DNA from: Acidobacteria bacterium RIFCSPLOWO2_12_FULL_65_11
Lineage (GTDB): Bacteria > Acidobacteriota > Vicinamibacteria > Vicinamibacterales > CAVVIG01
DNA length: 42,317 nucleotides
Direction of reading: 5' to 3'
Assembly: GCA_001767495.1 (NCBI GenBank)
Contig: MELA01000098.1
Location: 409-42,725 of the forward strand
Shown: positions 1 to 6,747 of the stretch, piece after piece
Layout of the letters: each line of letters starts with the position of its first letter
How positions within the stretch are numbered: position 1 is the stretch's first letter
The notes under the pieces: generated by a model
What the model saw: the letters and a program-made list of their open reading frames with translations, nothing else
Database searches by the model: none
What the model was told of the DNA's origin: nothing
Made by a program: the position numbers and the translations under genes

Positions 1-873
1 ACGCCGGTGATGCTGAGTGTCCCTGCTGGCGAACACCGCGTCCGCCTTGTCAAGGATGGCTATCTTGAGAACTCACGCGTCGTCAGCGTCGATGAGGGCC
101 GGGCGACGAGCGTTCAAGTCAAGCTCACGCGCCAGGTCGGGTCTCAAGCCGCGCGGCTAGAGCAGGTACAGGTGGCGGTCGGACCCGCGCAGGGCGGAGG
201 CGGCTCCAAGCTGCCGTTGCTGCTGGTCGGCTTGGGCGGCGGTTTCGCCGGCGGTTACCTGTACCAAAAGTCCAAGTCGTCTGACGCACCCGCTGCACCC
301 GCCAACAGGGCCCCCACGGCGGGATCTGTCGCGGCCTCGCCTTCAATCGGACTCATGTCCGCCACCTCTATCAGCTTTTCGGTGGCGAGTGCGGCCGACG
401 CCGACGGTGATGCACTGACGTTTGCTTGGACCTTTGGTGACGGGTCGACGAGCACCAGCGCCAGTCCGACCCATACTTACAGCACGGCCGGTACTTTTAC
501 CGTGACGGTTTCCGTCGGTGACGGGAAGGGCGGCACGGTGTCGACAAGCGGGCAGGTCACCATCAAGAGCCTCGCTGGCACATGGACCGGCCCGCTGATT
601 GGGAATCAGACGTACAACACCATCTTGGTCATGGTCCAATCCGGCGCGAGTGTGACGAATGCTTCGACGTACTCGGATCAGTTCCAGAACGCCGGCACCC
701 TCACCGGCGCTGTCACGGCGACCGCTCCGATCGTGACGCTTTCGGTGACCGTGGGAACCAACACGCCATTCACGTTCACTGGGACTCCGACACTGACCGC
801 GGGGACAGACACACTCACCGGCACGGCCAACGGCTCCGGCTTCACGAACGCGTCCTGGGTCCTCACGCGGTAA
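1..873 (+). CDS. PEGA/PKD-domain envelope protein, 5' end missing
   Basis: The frame is open to the first base of the window, so the gene starts upstream and only its last ~290 codons are seen. The visible part begins inside a PEGA-like repeat (GEHRVRLVKDGY, residues ~9-20). A Gly-rich stretch follows, then a hydrophobic segment (LPLLLVGLGGGFAGGYLY, ~71-88) that is probably one membrane span. Next comes an Ala/Pro linker and a PKD domain (~100-190) with the typical core WTFGDGSTS and HTYSTAGTFTVTVSV. The last ~100 residues are Thr/Ser/Gly-rich beta-strand sequence of no family I recognise. PEGA and PKD domains are extracytoplasmic surface or carbohydrate-interaction modules, so an envelope role is likely. 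The N-terminal domain cannot be judged. Confidence 0.75.
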   Translation, partial: TPVMLSVPAGEHRVRLVKDGYLENSRVVSVDEGRATSVQVKLTRQVGSQAARLEQVQVAVGPAQGGGGSKLPLLLVGLGGGFAGGYLYQKSKSSDAPAAPANRAPTAGSVAASPSIGLMSATSISFSVASAADADGDALTFAWTFGDGSTSTSASPTHTYSTAGTFTVTVSVGDGKGGTVSTSGQVTIKSLAGTWTGPLIGNQTYNTILVMVQSGASVTNASTYSDQFQNAGTLTGAVTATAPIVTLSVTVGTNTPFTFTGTPTLTAGTDTLTGTANGSGFTNASWVLTR

Positions 874-890
874 CACAAGACCTGTTTTCA

Positions 891-963
891 TAGTCGTAGT
901 GCTCGGCTTCAGGCGGCCCCCTCCCATTTCATAGTCGTAGTGTCCGGCTTCAGCCGGACCCCT
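891..963. repeat. Two tandem copies of the GTAGTGTCCGGC palindromic repeat
   Basis: Two copies of the window's commonest intergenic repeat lie about 40 bp apart. The first (891-920) is degenerate. The second (932-963) holds the perfect core GTCCGGCTTCAGCCGGAC at 942-959, preceded by GTCGTAGT. They fill the gap between the PEGA/PKD gene and the tolC-like gene. The core can fold into a short hairpin. Confidence 0.85.
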
Positions 964-1052
964 CCATGTGTGAGGCTGAAGCGTGTTCAAGGTGTGACAC
1001 ACTTGACGCCTGCAACCTTGTGGACTCAAGAAACCTGAATCGGAGTTCGCCC

Positions 1053-2585
1053 ATGAGATTCCTTAGCGAATGGCACGCGCGCAGTCTACTGCGCGGAGAG
1101 CACAACGAAAACGACTTGGCTCGCAGGACCCGCCGGAGACTGATCCTGCAACGCGCTTGTGGTTGTCTCTTGACAGGTGTCGTGGTCACTGCAGGTGTGT
1201 CGGCGCAGGGGCCGCCCCGTCTGACCCTCGCGCAGGCGGTGCAGGGCGCACTCGTCATGAACGACCGCATGATCGCCCAGAACGACACCGCCGAGCAGGC
1301 CAACCTCGGTGTGCGCCTCGCCCGAAATAATTTCCAGCCCAAGCTGGTGCCGAACGTCCTGGGCTCGTTCGGTCAGTCCGACGTCAGCAACCAGACGTAT
1401 CGACTGGATCTCACGCAGAAGCTGACGACGGGGACCGAGCTGCGCGCCGGCGTGGGCACGACGAGCGCGCAGATCCCTGGCGCATCCGGGATTCCGGGCC
1501 AGAGCGACATCCGCTTCTACAACACCGACACGACGCTGACGGTAAGCCAGCCGCTTCTGCGCGGCTTCGGTCCGACCGTGTCGCGGCGCAATCTGACGAG
1601 CGCCGAACAGAAGGAAATCGACGCCAGGCGGCAGCGGACGCTCGCCGAACAGCAGGTGACAGTCGAAGTAGCTTCGGCCTACTATCGCCTGGTGGCGCAG
1701 CAGACGCTCGTCGAGGTCGCCAGGAAAAGCCTGGACCGCGCGCGCCGGCTGCGCGACGCCTCGGAGGCCAAGCTCGACGCGGGCCTCGTCAGCCAGCTCG
1801 ACGTCTTCCGCGCCCAGCAGCTCGTCGCCCAGGCCGAGATTCAGCTCTTCGACGCCGAGTCGTCCGTCGAGGACGCGCACGACCAGCTCGCGTTTCTGAT
1901 CGGTCGCGAATCGGGCGTGGCCTTCGATGTCGCGACGGACATCCCGAAGGCCGTCGATCCGATCGCGGCCGACGAAGCGGTGGCGACGGCACTCGAGAGG
2001 CGCCTCGATCTCCAGAGCGCGATGGCCGCCGCGGCCGAAGCCGACCGTGCCACCGCCTACGCGCGCAACCAGCTCCTGCCGCAGGTGGACGTCAACCTGG
2101 CGATGACCCGCCGGCAGACGGCCGACAGTTTTACCAACAGCTTCGGTCTCGACAAGTTCCAGGCCGTGACGTTTTTCTCGATCTCGATGCCGGTGGATCG
2201 CACGCCTGGCTTGATTGACTATCAGAACGCGCTCATCGATCGCGACCGCCGGCGTCGCGAGATCGAAACGCTCCAGCGACGAATCCGAGACGATGTGAAG
2301 CGTGCGGTCCGGGAGCGGGACCGTGTGATTCGCAGTCTGGCGGCGGCCGAGACGAGCGTCGAGATTGGGCAGAAGGAAGTGGAAGTGGCCCAGCTCCGCT
2401 ACGAGCGCGGCCTCTCAAACAACCTCGATGTCGTGACGGCGGAAGCAAGCCTGCTGTCGGCAGAGGCGCGGCGCATCTCGGCGCTGGCCGACGCGGCCAC
2501 CTCGCGCATCGGCCTGCGGGCCGTCCTGGGCCTGCTCGATCCCCGGAAGGACATCGTCGAAGTGGCCGACGCCTCTGGGCGATAA
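1053..2585 (+). CDS. TolC-family outer-membrane efflux protein
   Basis: Product of ~510 residues, the usual size for TolC/OprM-type channels that carry substrates from an inner-membrane pump across the outer membrane. The sequence shows an Arg-rich n-region and a hydrophobic signal segment ending near VSAQG. The mature start PPRLTLAQAVQGALVMN is the classic first OEP helix. There are two long helical OEP repeats with the typical LLRGFGPTVSRRNL and RYERGLSNNLDVVTAEASLLSAEARR signatures (the latter split by two strands in the structure). The frame is open from 966, but the first codons there are read from repeat DNA. ATG 1053 has GGAG at 1042-1045 and is preferred. A toxin-antitoxin pair separates it from the adaptor and permease genes downstream, with which it probably forms a tripartite exporter. 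Confidence 0.9.
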   Translation: MRFLSEWHARSLLRGEHNENDLARRTRRRLILQRACGCLLTGVVVTAGVSAQGPPRLTLAQAVQGALVMNDRMIAQNDTAEQANLGVRLARNNFQPKLVPNVLGSFGQSDVSNQTYRLDLTQKLTTGTELRAGVGTTSAQIPGASGIPGQSDIRFYNTDTTLTVSQPLLRGFGPTVSRRNLTSAEQKEIDARRQRTLAEQQVTVEVASAYYRLVAQQTLVEVARKSLDRARRLRDASEAKLDAGLVSQLDVFRAQQLVAQAEIQLFDAESSVEDAHDQLAFLIGRESGVAFDVATDIPKAVDPIAADEAVATALERRLDLQSAMAAAAEADRATAYARNQLLPQVDVNLAMTRRQTADSFTNSFGLDKFQAVTFFSISMPVDRTPGLIDYQNALIDRDRRRREIETLQRRIRDDVKRAVRERDRVIRSLAAAETSVEIGQKEVEVAQLRYERGLSNNLDVVTAEASLLSAEARRISALADAATSRIGLRAVLGLLDPRKDIVEVADASGR

Positions 2586-2605
2586 GCAGCCAGGGTGTGT
2601 GCTAA

Positions 2606-2617
2606 GTTACATGTAAC
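2606..2617. promoter_or_regulatory. Palindrome upstream of the antitoxin gene, candidate autoregulatory operator
   Basis: GTTACATGTAAC is a perfect 12-bp palindrome located 18 bp before the antitoxin ATG, in the only spacer available for a promoter of the toxin-antitoxin pair. Type II antitoxins usually repress their own promoter by binding such palindromes. The assignment is inference from position and symmetry. Confidence 0.45.
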
Positions 2618-2635
2618 CAAAGCGAGGCAATCCCC

Positions 2636-2857
2636 ATGGCCACTGCTCAAGCACTGAAGTCCCGCGACAAGGTTCGCGCTCATCGGGAGCGCCTGCGCCG
2701 TCGGGGGTTGCGTCCGATTCAAATTTGGGTGCCCGATGTCGGCTCGCGCGCATTCGCGCGTGAGGCGCATCGTCAATCGCTGCTCATTGCGAGCGAGGCA
2801 TTGGCGCGTGAAGACCAGGAGTTCGTTGACGCGGTCTCTGAATGGCCCTCTGAGTGA
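2636..2857 (+). CDS. DUF3018 / MazE-like antitoxin
   Basis: A 73-residue protein with an Arg-rich N-terminus (SRDKVRAHRERLRRRGLRPIQ) followed by IWVPDVGSRAFAREAHRQS, the pattern of the DUF3018 family of antitoxin MazE-like proteins. It should bind DNA and neutralise the MazF-type toxin encoded immediately downstream. ATG 2636 is preceded by GAGG at 2624-2627. Its stop codon overlaps the toxin's GTG start by four bases, so the two are translationally coupled in the antitoxin-first order usual for type II modules. It sits between genes of an efflux system, with no sign of recent transfer apart from that odd position. Confidence 0.85.
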   Translation: MATAQALKSRDKVRAHRERLRRRGLRPIQIWVPDVGSRAFAREAHRQSLLIASEALAREDQEFVDAVSEWPSE

Positions 2858-3192
2858 AACGAGGAGAGGTATGGACGGTCGCCGGCGGACCCGACGACGC
2901 AGGCAAGCCGCGGCCCTCTGTCGTCCTGCAGGACGACGCGTTTGACGCCACGGCTTCTGTCACCATCTGCCCCTTCACGACGCATGCAATCGACGCACCG
3001 CTGCTGCGGCTGCCGGTCGAACCCTCGGAGGGCAACGGGCTCCGGGCGACGAGTCAGTTGATGATCGACAAGATCACGACGGTGTCGAAGACCAAGCTGC
3101 AAACGCGCGTGGGCCGTCTCTCGGATGAGGACATCGTTCGGTTGAATCGCGCCGTTCTCGTGTTTCTTGGCCTGGCGGGGCGGGGAGCCTAG
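2854..3192 (+). CDS. MazF/PemK-family toxin (endoribonuclease)
   Basis: A 112-residue protein starting MKRGEVWTVAGGPDDAGKPRP, the MazF/PemK opening strand and loop (RGEVW; KPRPSVVLQ). The core follows with TICPFTTH and LRATSQLMIDKITTVSKTKL, which contains the family's SQLMIDKI segment. The C-terminus has the usual L-x-DEDI-x-x-LN helix. MazF toxins are small ribonucleases that cut mRNA at short motifs and arrest growth. GTG 2854 overlaps the antitoxin stop (GTGA). The fold residues look intact, so the toxin is probably functional. The partner antitoxin is DUF3018-type rather than classical MazE. Confidence 0.9.
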   Translation: MKRGEVWTVAGGPDDAGKPRPSVVLQDDAFDATASVTICPFTTHAIDAPLLRLPVEPSEGNGLRATSQLMIDKITTVSKTKLQTRVGRLSDEDIVRLNRAVLVFLGLAGRGA

Positions 3193-3204
3193 CGGCCAGC
3201 TTGA

Positions 3205-3244
3205 TTTCTTCGTGTCTTCGTGAGCTTCGTGGTTATTCTGTAGC
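3205..3244. repeat. Copy of the ACGAAGACACGAAG-type intergenic repeat
   Basis: The gap between the toxin gene and the adaptor gene carries a copy of a second intergenic repeat family (CTTCGTGTCTTCGTG on this strand). Relatives occur at 14057-14100 and 15386-15420. No promoter or terminator is evident. Confidence 0.6.
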
Positions 3245-3250
3245 GTGCAC

Positions 3251-4669
3251 ATGCAGTTTCTCCTTGACCTGTTCGGCCGGCGAACCACACGCGGTGCGGT
3301 TATCGCCGCAGCTGTGGTCGTCCTTGTGGCCGTGGCGGTGCTGTGGCGGGGCACAACCGCCGACGAGGCGCTGACGGCGACCGTCAAGCGAGGCGACCTG
3401 GCCGTCCGGCTGACAGCCACCGGCGTCCTCAAGCCGACGCAATCGATCACGTACCGATCGCCGCTTGCCGGACGCGAGACCGAGATCACCTTCCTGGTCA
3501 CCGAAGGGACGCGCGTTAACGACGGCGACCTGCTCGTGCGGCTCGACACGACCGATCTGCAGCGCGAGCTCGAGCGCTCGCGTCAGGAGCTGCGCCAGGC
3601 CCAGGTGGATCTGCAGGTCGCCGAGATCGATCGGCAGGAAGGGCAGGCCGCCGTCGAGTCGCTCGCCGCGGGCGAGGGCGCGCTGGGCGTCGAAGAGGCG
3701 CGGACGCGGCTCCAGCTCGCCGAAAAGAAGGCCGCCGGGTTGCGCGAGGAGCAGCAGACCCTCCAGCCCCTTCTCGAGAAGGGGTTCATCACGCGCGAGG
3801 AGCTGAGAAAGACGGCCGACGCGCTGGAGCAAGCCGAGGAGGATCTGGTGCTGGCCCGCCGCCGCGCGGAAATCCTCATCGAACAGACGCACCCGCGCGA
3901 CCGGCAGCGGGCCGACCTCCAGCTCGCGCAGAAAGACGCGCAGCTCGAGAACGCGCGGACACGGCTCCAGGAGGCGCAGGCCCGCGTCGCGCTGCTTCAA
4001 GAGCAGATTGAAGGGTGCAGCCTCTACGCGCGGCGCCCGGGCATGGTGGTCTACGAGGAGTACCTCGGCGCGAATCCACGCCGGAAGATTCGCACCGGCG
4101 ACCGAGTGACCGGCAGCCTTGGACTCGTCACGATCCCAGAGGTCAACAGCATGCTGGTCGAAGCCTCGCTGAGCGAGGCCGATGTGCACCGCGTCCAACC
4201 GGGCCAGGGCGCGACCGTTCGACTCGAAGCCTTCCCGGACCTCTCGCTCACGGGCAAAGTCGCACGGGTCGGCACGCTGGCGCGCTCGTCGGCCGACCGT
4301 CCCTTCGAGGAAAAGCGCTTCGACCTGGTCGTCGAGCTGGATCGGTCGGATGCCGAGCTGCGGCCCGAGATGACCGCTCGCGTCGACATCCTCCTCGGAG
4401 AACGCGCGAACGTGCTGCTCCTGCCCGTGAATGCCGTGTTCGATCGCCAGGGACAGTTCGTTGTGAACCTCATCGGTCCGCTCGGCATCGAGGCGAGGCC
4501 CGTCGAGCTCGGCCAGTCGAGCGACACCTTCGTCGAGGTCGTGTCCGGCCTCAAGGATGGCGACCGCGTCTCGCTCACCGATGTGGGAGGCTCGCCGTCA
4601 TCGAGCGCGCCCCCTCCCACCGGAAACTTCAACAGGGCGCGCAGCCAGTCCTCCCTTGACCCTCGCTGA
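3251..4669 (+). CDS. HlyD/RND-type periplasmic adaptor subunit
   Basis: About 472 residues. It has a short cytoplasmic start and one N-terminal membrane span (AVIAAAVVVLVAVAVLW, ~17-33). A beta-barrel/lipoyl half follows (TVKRGDLAVRLTATGVLKP). A long alpha-helical coiled coil (~95-255) has many Glu/Arg/Gln heptads (for example LERSRQELRQAQVDLQVAE). The second lipoyl half and a membrane-proximal domain come last. This is the layout of MacA/HlyD adaptors, which bridge an inner-membrane transporter to a TolC channel. The start may be GTG 3245 or ATG 3251; neither has a good ribosome site. The end overlaps the permease gene by 14 bases, so the two are coupled. The Pro/Ser-rich tail looks disordered. 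Confidence 0.88.
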   Translation: MQFLLDLFGRRTTRGAVIAAAVVVLVAVAVLWRGTTADEALTATVKRGDLAVRLTATGVLKPTQSITYRSPLAGRETEITFLVTEGTRVNDGDLLVRLDTTDLQRELERSRQELRQAQVDLQVAEIDRQEGQAAVESLAAGEGALGVEEARTRLQLAEKKAAGLREEQQTLQPLLEKGFITREELRKTADALEQAEEDLVLARRRAEILIEQTHPRDRQRADLQLAQKDAQLENARTRLQEAQARVALLQEQIEGCSLYARRPGMVVYEEYLGANPRRKIRTGDRVTGSLGLVTIPEVNSMLVEASLSEADVHRVQPGQGATVRLEAFPDLSLTGKVARVGTLARSSADRPFEEKRFDLVVELDRSDAELRPEMTARVDILLGERANVLLLPVNAVFDRQGQFVVNLIGPLGIEARPVELGQSSDTFVEVVSGLKDGDRVSLTDVGGSPSSSAPPPTGNFNRARSQSSLDPR

Positions 4670-5891
4670 GATCGGCGGGTTTTTCGCCATCGCGGCCGAA
4701 GCGCTGGGCCGCTACAAGCTCCGCACGTCACTGAGCGTCCTTGGCGTGATTCTCGGCGTGGCCGCCGTCATCGCCATGATGTCGGTCAGCGACGGCGCCA
4801 GGCGCGAGGCCTTGCGGCAGGTCGAGCAGCTCGGCCTCGACAACCTCGTCGTGCGCAATCGTGGATTCACTGCCGCCGAGGCGATGGCCAGCCGCCGCGT
4901 CGGGCTGAGAGCCGCCGACGCGGCCAAGCTCGCGAGCGCGGTGCCTCTCGTCAGGGCGGCCTCGCCGCTCGTCGAGCGCTACGTGCCGGTCGCGCGCGGC
5001 GGCAAAGGACTGATGGCGCGTGTCCTGGGCGTCGGCTCCAGCTATGCGTCGATCCTGCGCCTGCAACTCGATCGCGGACGACTGCTTTCGCCCGTGGACG
5101 AGCAGCAGGGCGCGCGTGTCTGCGTCTTGGGGTCGGCGCTCGCGCAGCTCCTCTTCGGTTTCCGCGATCCCATTGGCGAGAGCGTGCAGGTGCAGACCGA
5201 GTACTACGAGGTCGTCGGAGTCTTGAGGGAGCAGGGCGCCGACCTGCGGACGCCGGGCACGCTGGCCTGGCGCGATCTCAACCAGGCGGCGCTCGTCCCG
5301 CTCGCGGCCCTCTCTGGACGGAGCCTCGAGATCGATCCGGCGATGCGCGTGGACGAGATCTGGGTGCAGGCCGAAGACGGCGAGCGCGTCGAGGCGATCG
5401 GCCAAGTGCTCGCCCGCACGTTGACGAGCCTCCATCGCGGCGTTGTGGATTTCGACGTCGTGATCCCCCGGGAGCTTCTCGCCCAGCGCTACCGCACCCA
5501 GCAAACCTTCAGCGTCGTCGTCGGCAGCGTCGCGGCCCTGGCGCTGCTCGTCGGCGGGATCGGGATCATGAACATCATGCTGACCTCGGTGATGGAGCGC
5601 ACGCACGAGATTGGCATCCGCCGGACGGTGGGGGCGACGCGCCGGCACGTGACGCTGCAGTTTCTCAGTGAGAGCCTGCTGATGACGCTTGGCGGCGGCC
5701 TGCTCGGCATCGCCGCCGGCGTGGGTGCGTCGTGGGGCATCACCGCCTATGCGGGCTGGAGCACGCACATCTCGCCCGCCGCCATCGCGCTCGCGTTTTT
5801 CGTGTCGTTCCTCGTCGGCGTCGTCTTCGGCCTGTATCCCGCCGTCAAAGCTGCGCACCTCGAACCGGTCGACGCGGTACGTTACGAGTAA
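4656..5891 (+). CDS. MacB-like ABC transporter permease (FtsX superfamily)
   Basis: About 411 residues with the MacB architecture minus the ATPase. The first helix (SLSVLGVILGVAAVIAMMSV) is preceded by the conserved LGRYKLRTSLS. A large periplasmic MacB_PCD domain (~55-285) follows. Three C-terminal helices form an FtsX domain that includes the hallmark GGIGIMNIMLTSVMERTHEI and GIRRTVGATRRHV. A TTG at 4656 gives the expected N-terminus; the frame is open further upstream (ATG 4557) but that part is shadow of the adaptor gene. Such permeases need a MacB/LolD-type ATPase, and none is encoded next to it. It is presumably the inner-membrane part of the exporter with the adaptor and TolC-like genes. 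Confidence 0.88.
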   Translation: MTLAEIGGFFAIAAEALGRYKLRTSLSVLGVILGVAAVIAMMSVSDGARREALRQVEQLGLDNLVVRNRGFTAAEAMASRRVGLRAADAAKLASAVPLVRAASPLVERYVPVARGGKGLMARVLGVGSSYASILRLQLDRGRLLSPVDEQQGARVCVLGSALAQLLFGFRDPIGESVQVQTEYYEVVGVLREQGADLRTPGTLAWRDLNQAALVPLAALSGRSLEIDPAMRVDEIWVQAEDGERVEAIGQVLARTLTSLHRGVVDFDVVIPRELLAQRYRTQQTFSVVVGSVAALALLVGGIGIMNIMLTSVMERTHEIGIRRTVGATRRHVTLQFLSESLLMTLGGGLLGIAAGVGASWGITAYAGWSTHISPAAIALAFFVSFLVGVVFGLYPAVKAAHLEPVDAVRYE

Positions 5892-5939
5892 GTCTCAAGG
5901 CTCAAGTTCGGCCGGATTTGAGACTTCACACCTGAGACT
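5892..5939. repeat. GTCTCAAG-type inverted repeat between converging genes
   Basis: The 48-bp gap between the permease (plus) and the beta-barrel gene (minus) contains GTCTCAAG and TTGAGAC / CTGAGAC words in opposite orientation, able to form a hairpin. A relative (AAGTCTCAAGCC) occurs near 24767. It could act as a two-way terminator, but no T-run is seen. Confidence 0.45.
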
Positions 5940-6722
5940 TTACTGTCCCAACGCGAAGCGTAACCCTCCTCCCACCTGCAGCCCGCCGACCGTCGTGCTC
6001 ACGTTGTTGCCCGCCGACGGCGTGAGCCTTGCCGATCCGCGCGCGTACCGGACGAGCGCGCCGACGCCAACCCTTCTCGAGGCCTTCCACGTCAGGTCGG
6101 CGCCGAGATTGAAGCCGAGGGTAGTGGCGGACATGCGCGTGGTTGGTACGGAGGTGAACGTGGCCGTGTCGTACGGGTATGAATCCGTGTAGGTGATGTC
6201 GCTCACGAGATCCTGTGTCACCCTGAAGATCGACGGTCCGATGAAGCAGAGGAGATCGAAGCGGGCGGACGTCCGCAGCTCGTACGTCGCGTCGAGGTGC
6301 ACCGCGGCCTCCGTGTTGAGCAGCCGCGCGACCGACCCGCTCACGGGCCGAGGCGTGTTGAAGAAGAACGGATGCGGGATCTGCGCCGTGACGTCGCCGC
6401 CGAACCGCCGCGAGGCCGACGACACGCTGACGCTCGCGCCAAGGCGGCCCTGCACGAGCATCACCGTCAGGCCCACGTCGTAGACCGCAGCGCGCGCCAG
6501 GTCGAGGCTCGCAGCGATCGGCGCGTCTTCGAGATTCTTCTGGACGACAAAATGCTGCGCCTCGGTCCTGCCGATCGTCTGGACGCCGCCGCTCACGCCG
6601 ATCGTGCCGCGCCACTGCGGGGGTGTCGGCGCCGGCGTCCGCACCTGCGCCTCCGCCGCGCCAGCCAGGACGATCACGCAAGTGCTCAAGAACCCGATCG
6701 CCCTGCACCCTGCACCCTGCAC
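5940..6722 (-). CDS. Outer-membrane beta-barrel protein, unknown function
   Basis: About 260 residues. An N-terminal signal peptide (GFLSTCVIVLAGAAEAQ) is followed by alternating hydrophobic/polar strands with turns. It ends in a strand typical of outer-membrane proteins (VGGLQVGGGLRFALGQ). This is the pattern of small 8-12-stranded porin-like barrels. No catalytic motif is visible. The start is uncertain: the frame has no ATG. Candidate GTG codons (6743, 6722) lie inside a six-unit, 7-bp tandem repeat, and a TTG lies at 6689. GTG 6722 gives a normal signal peptide with a basic residue, so it is used here. The gene lies just downstream of the M4 protease on the same strand. A frame overlapping it at 5926-6729 is a shadow. 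Confidence 0.65.
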   Translation of the reverse strand: MQGAGCRAIGFLSTCVIVLAGAAEAQVRTPAPTPPQWRGTIGVSGGVQTIGRTEAQHFVVQKNLEDAPIAASLDLARAAVYDVGLTVMLVQGRLGASVSVSSASRRFGGDVTAQIPHPFFFNTPRPVSGSVARLLNTEAAVHLDATYELRTSARFDLLCFIGPSIFRVTQDLVSDITYTDSYPYDTATFTSVPTTRMSATTLGFNLGADLTWKASRRVGVGALVRYARGSARLTPSAGNNVSTTVGGLQVGGGLRFALGQ

Positions 6723-6742
6723 CCTGCACCTTGCACCTTGCA
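6701..6742. repeat. Six 7-bp tandem repeats at the start of the beta-barrel gene
   Basis: Six contiguous 7-bp units, four CCCTGCA then two CCTTGCA (42 bp in all), cover the first candidate start codons of the minus-strand beta-barrel gene. They end five bases before the stop of the protease gene. A related 14-bp repeat lies inside the VWA gene at 41552-41593. Confidence 0.9.
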
Positions 6743-6747
6743 CCCAG

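Noticed and set aside
966-1052. Upstream extension of the tolC-like gene (MCEAEACSRCD...).
   Set aside because: Starts in repeat DNA and places the signal peptide far inside; ATG 1053 has a ribosome site.
5926-6729. Alternative minus-strand frame over the beta-barrel gene.
   Set aside because: Arg/Asp/Gly-rich and without a signal peptide; the neighbouring frame has signal peptide and barrel strands.
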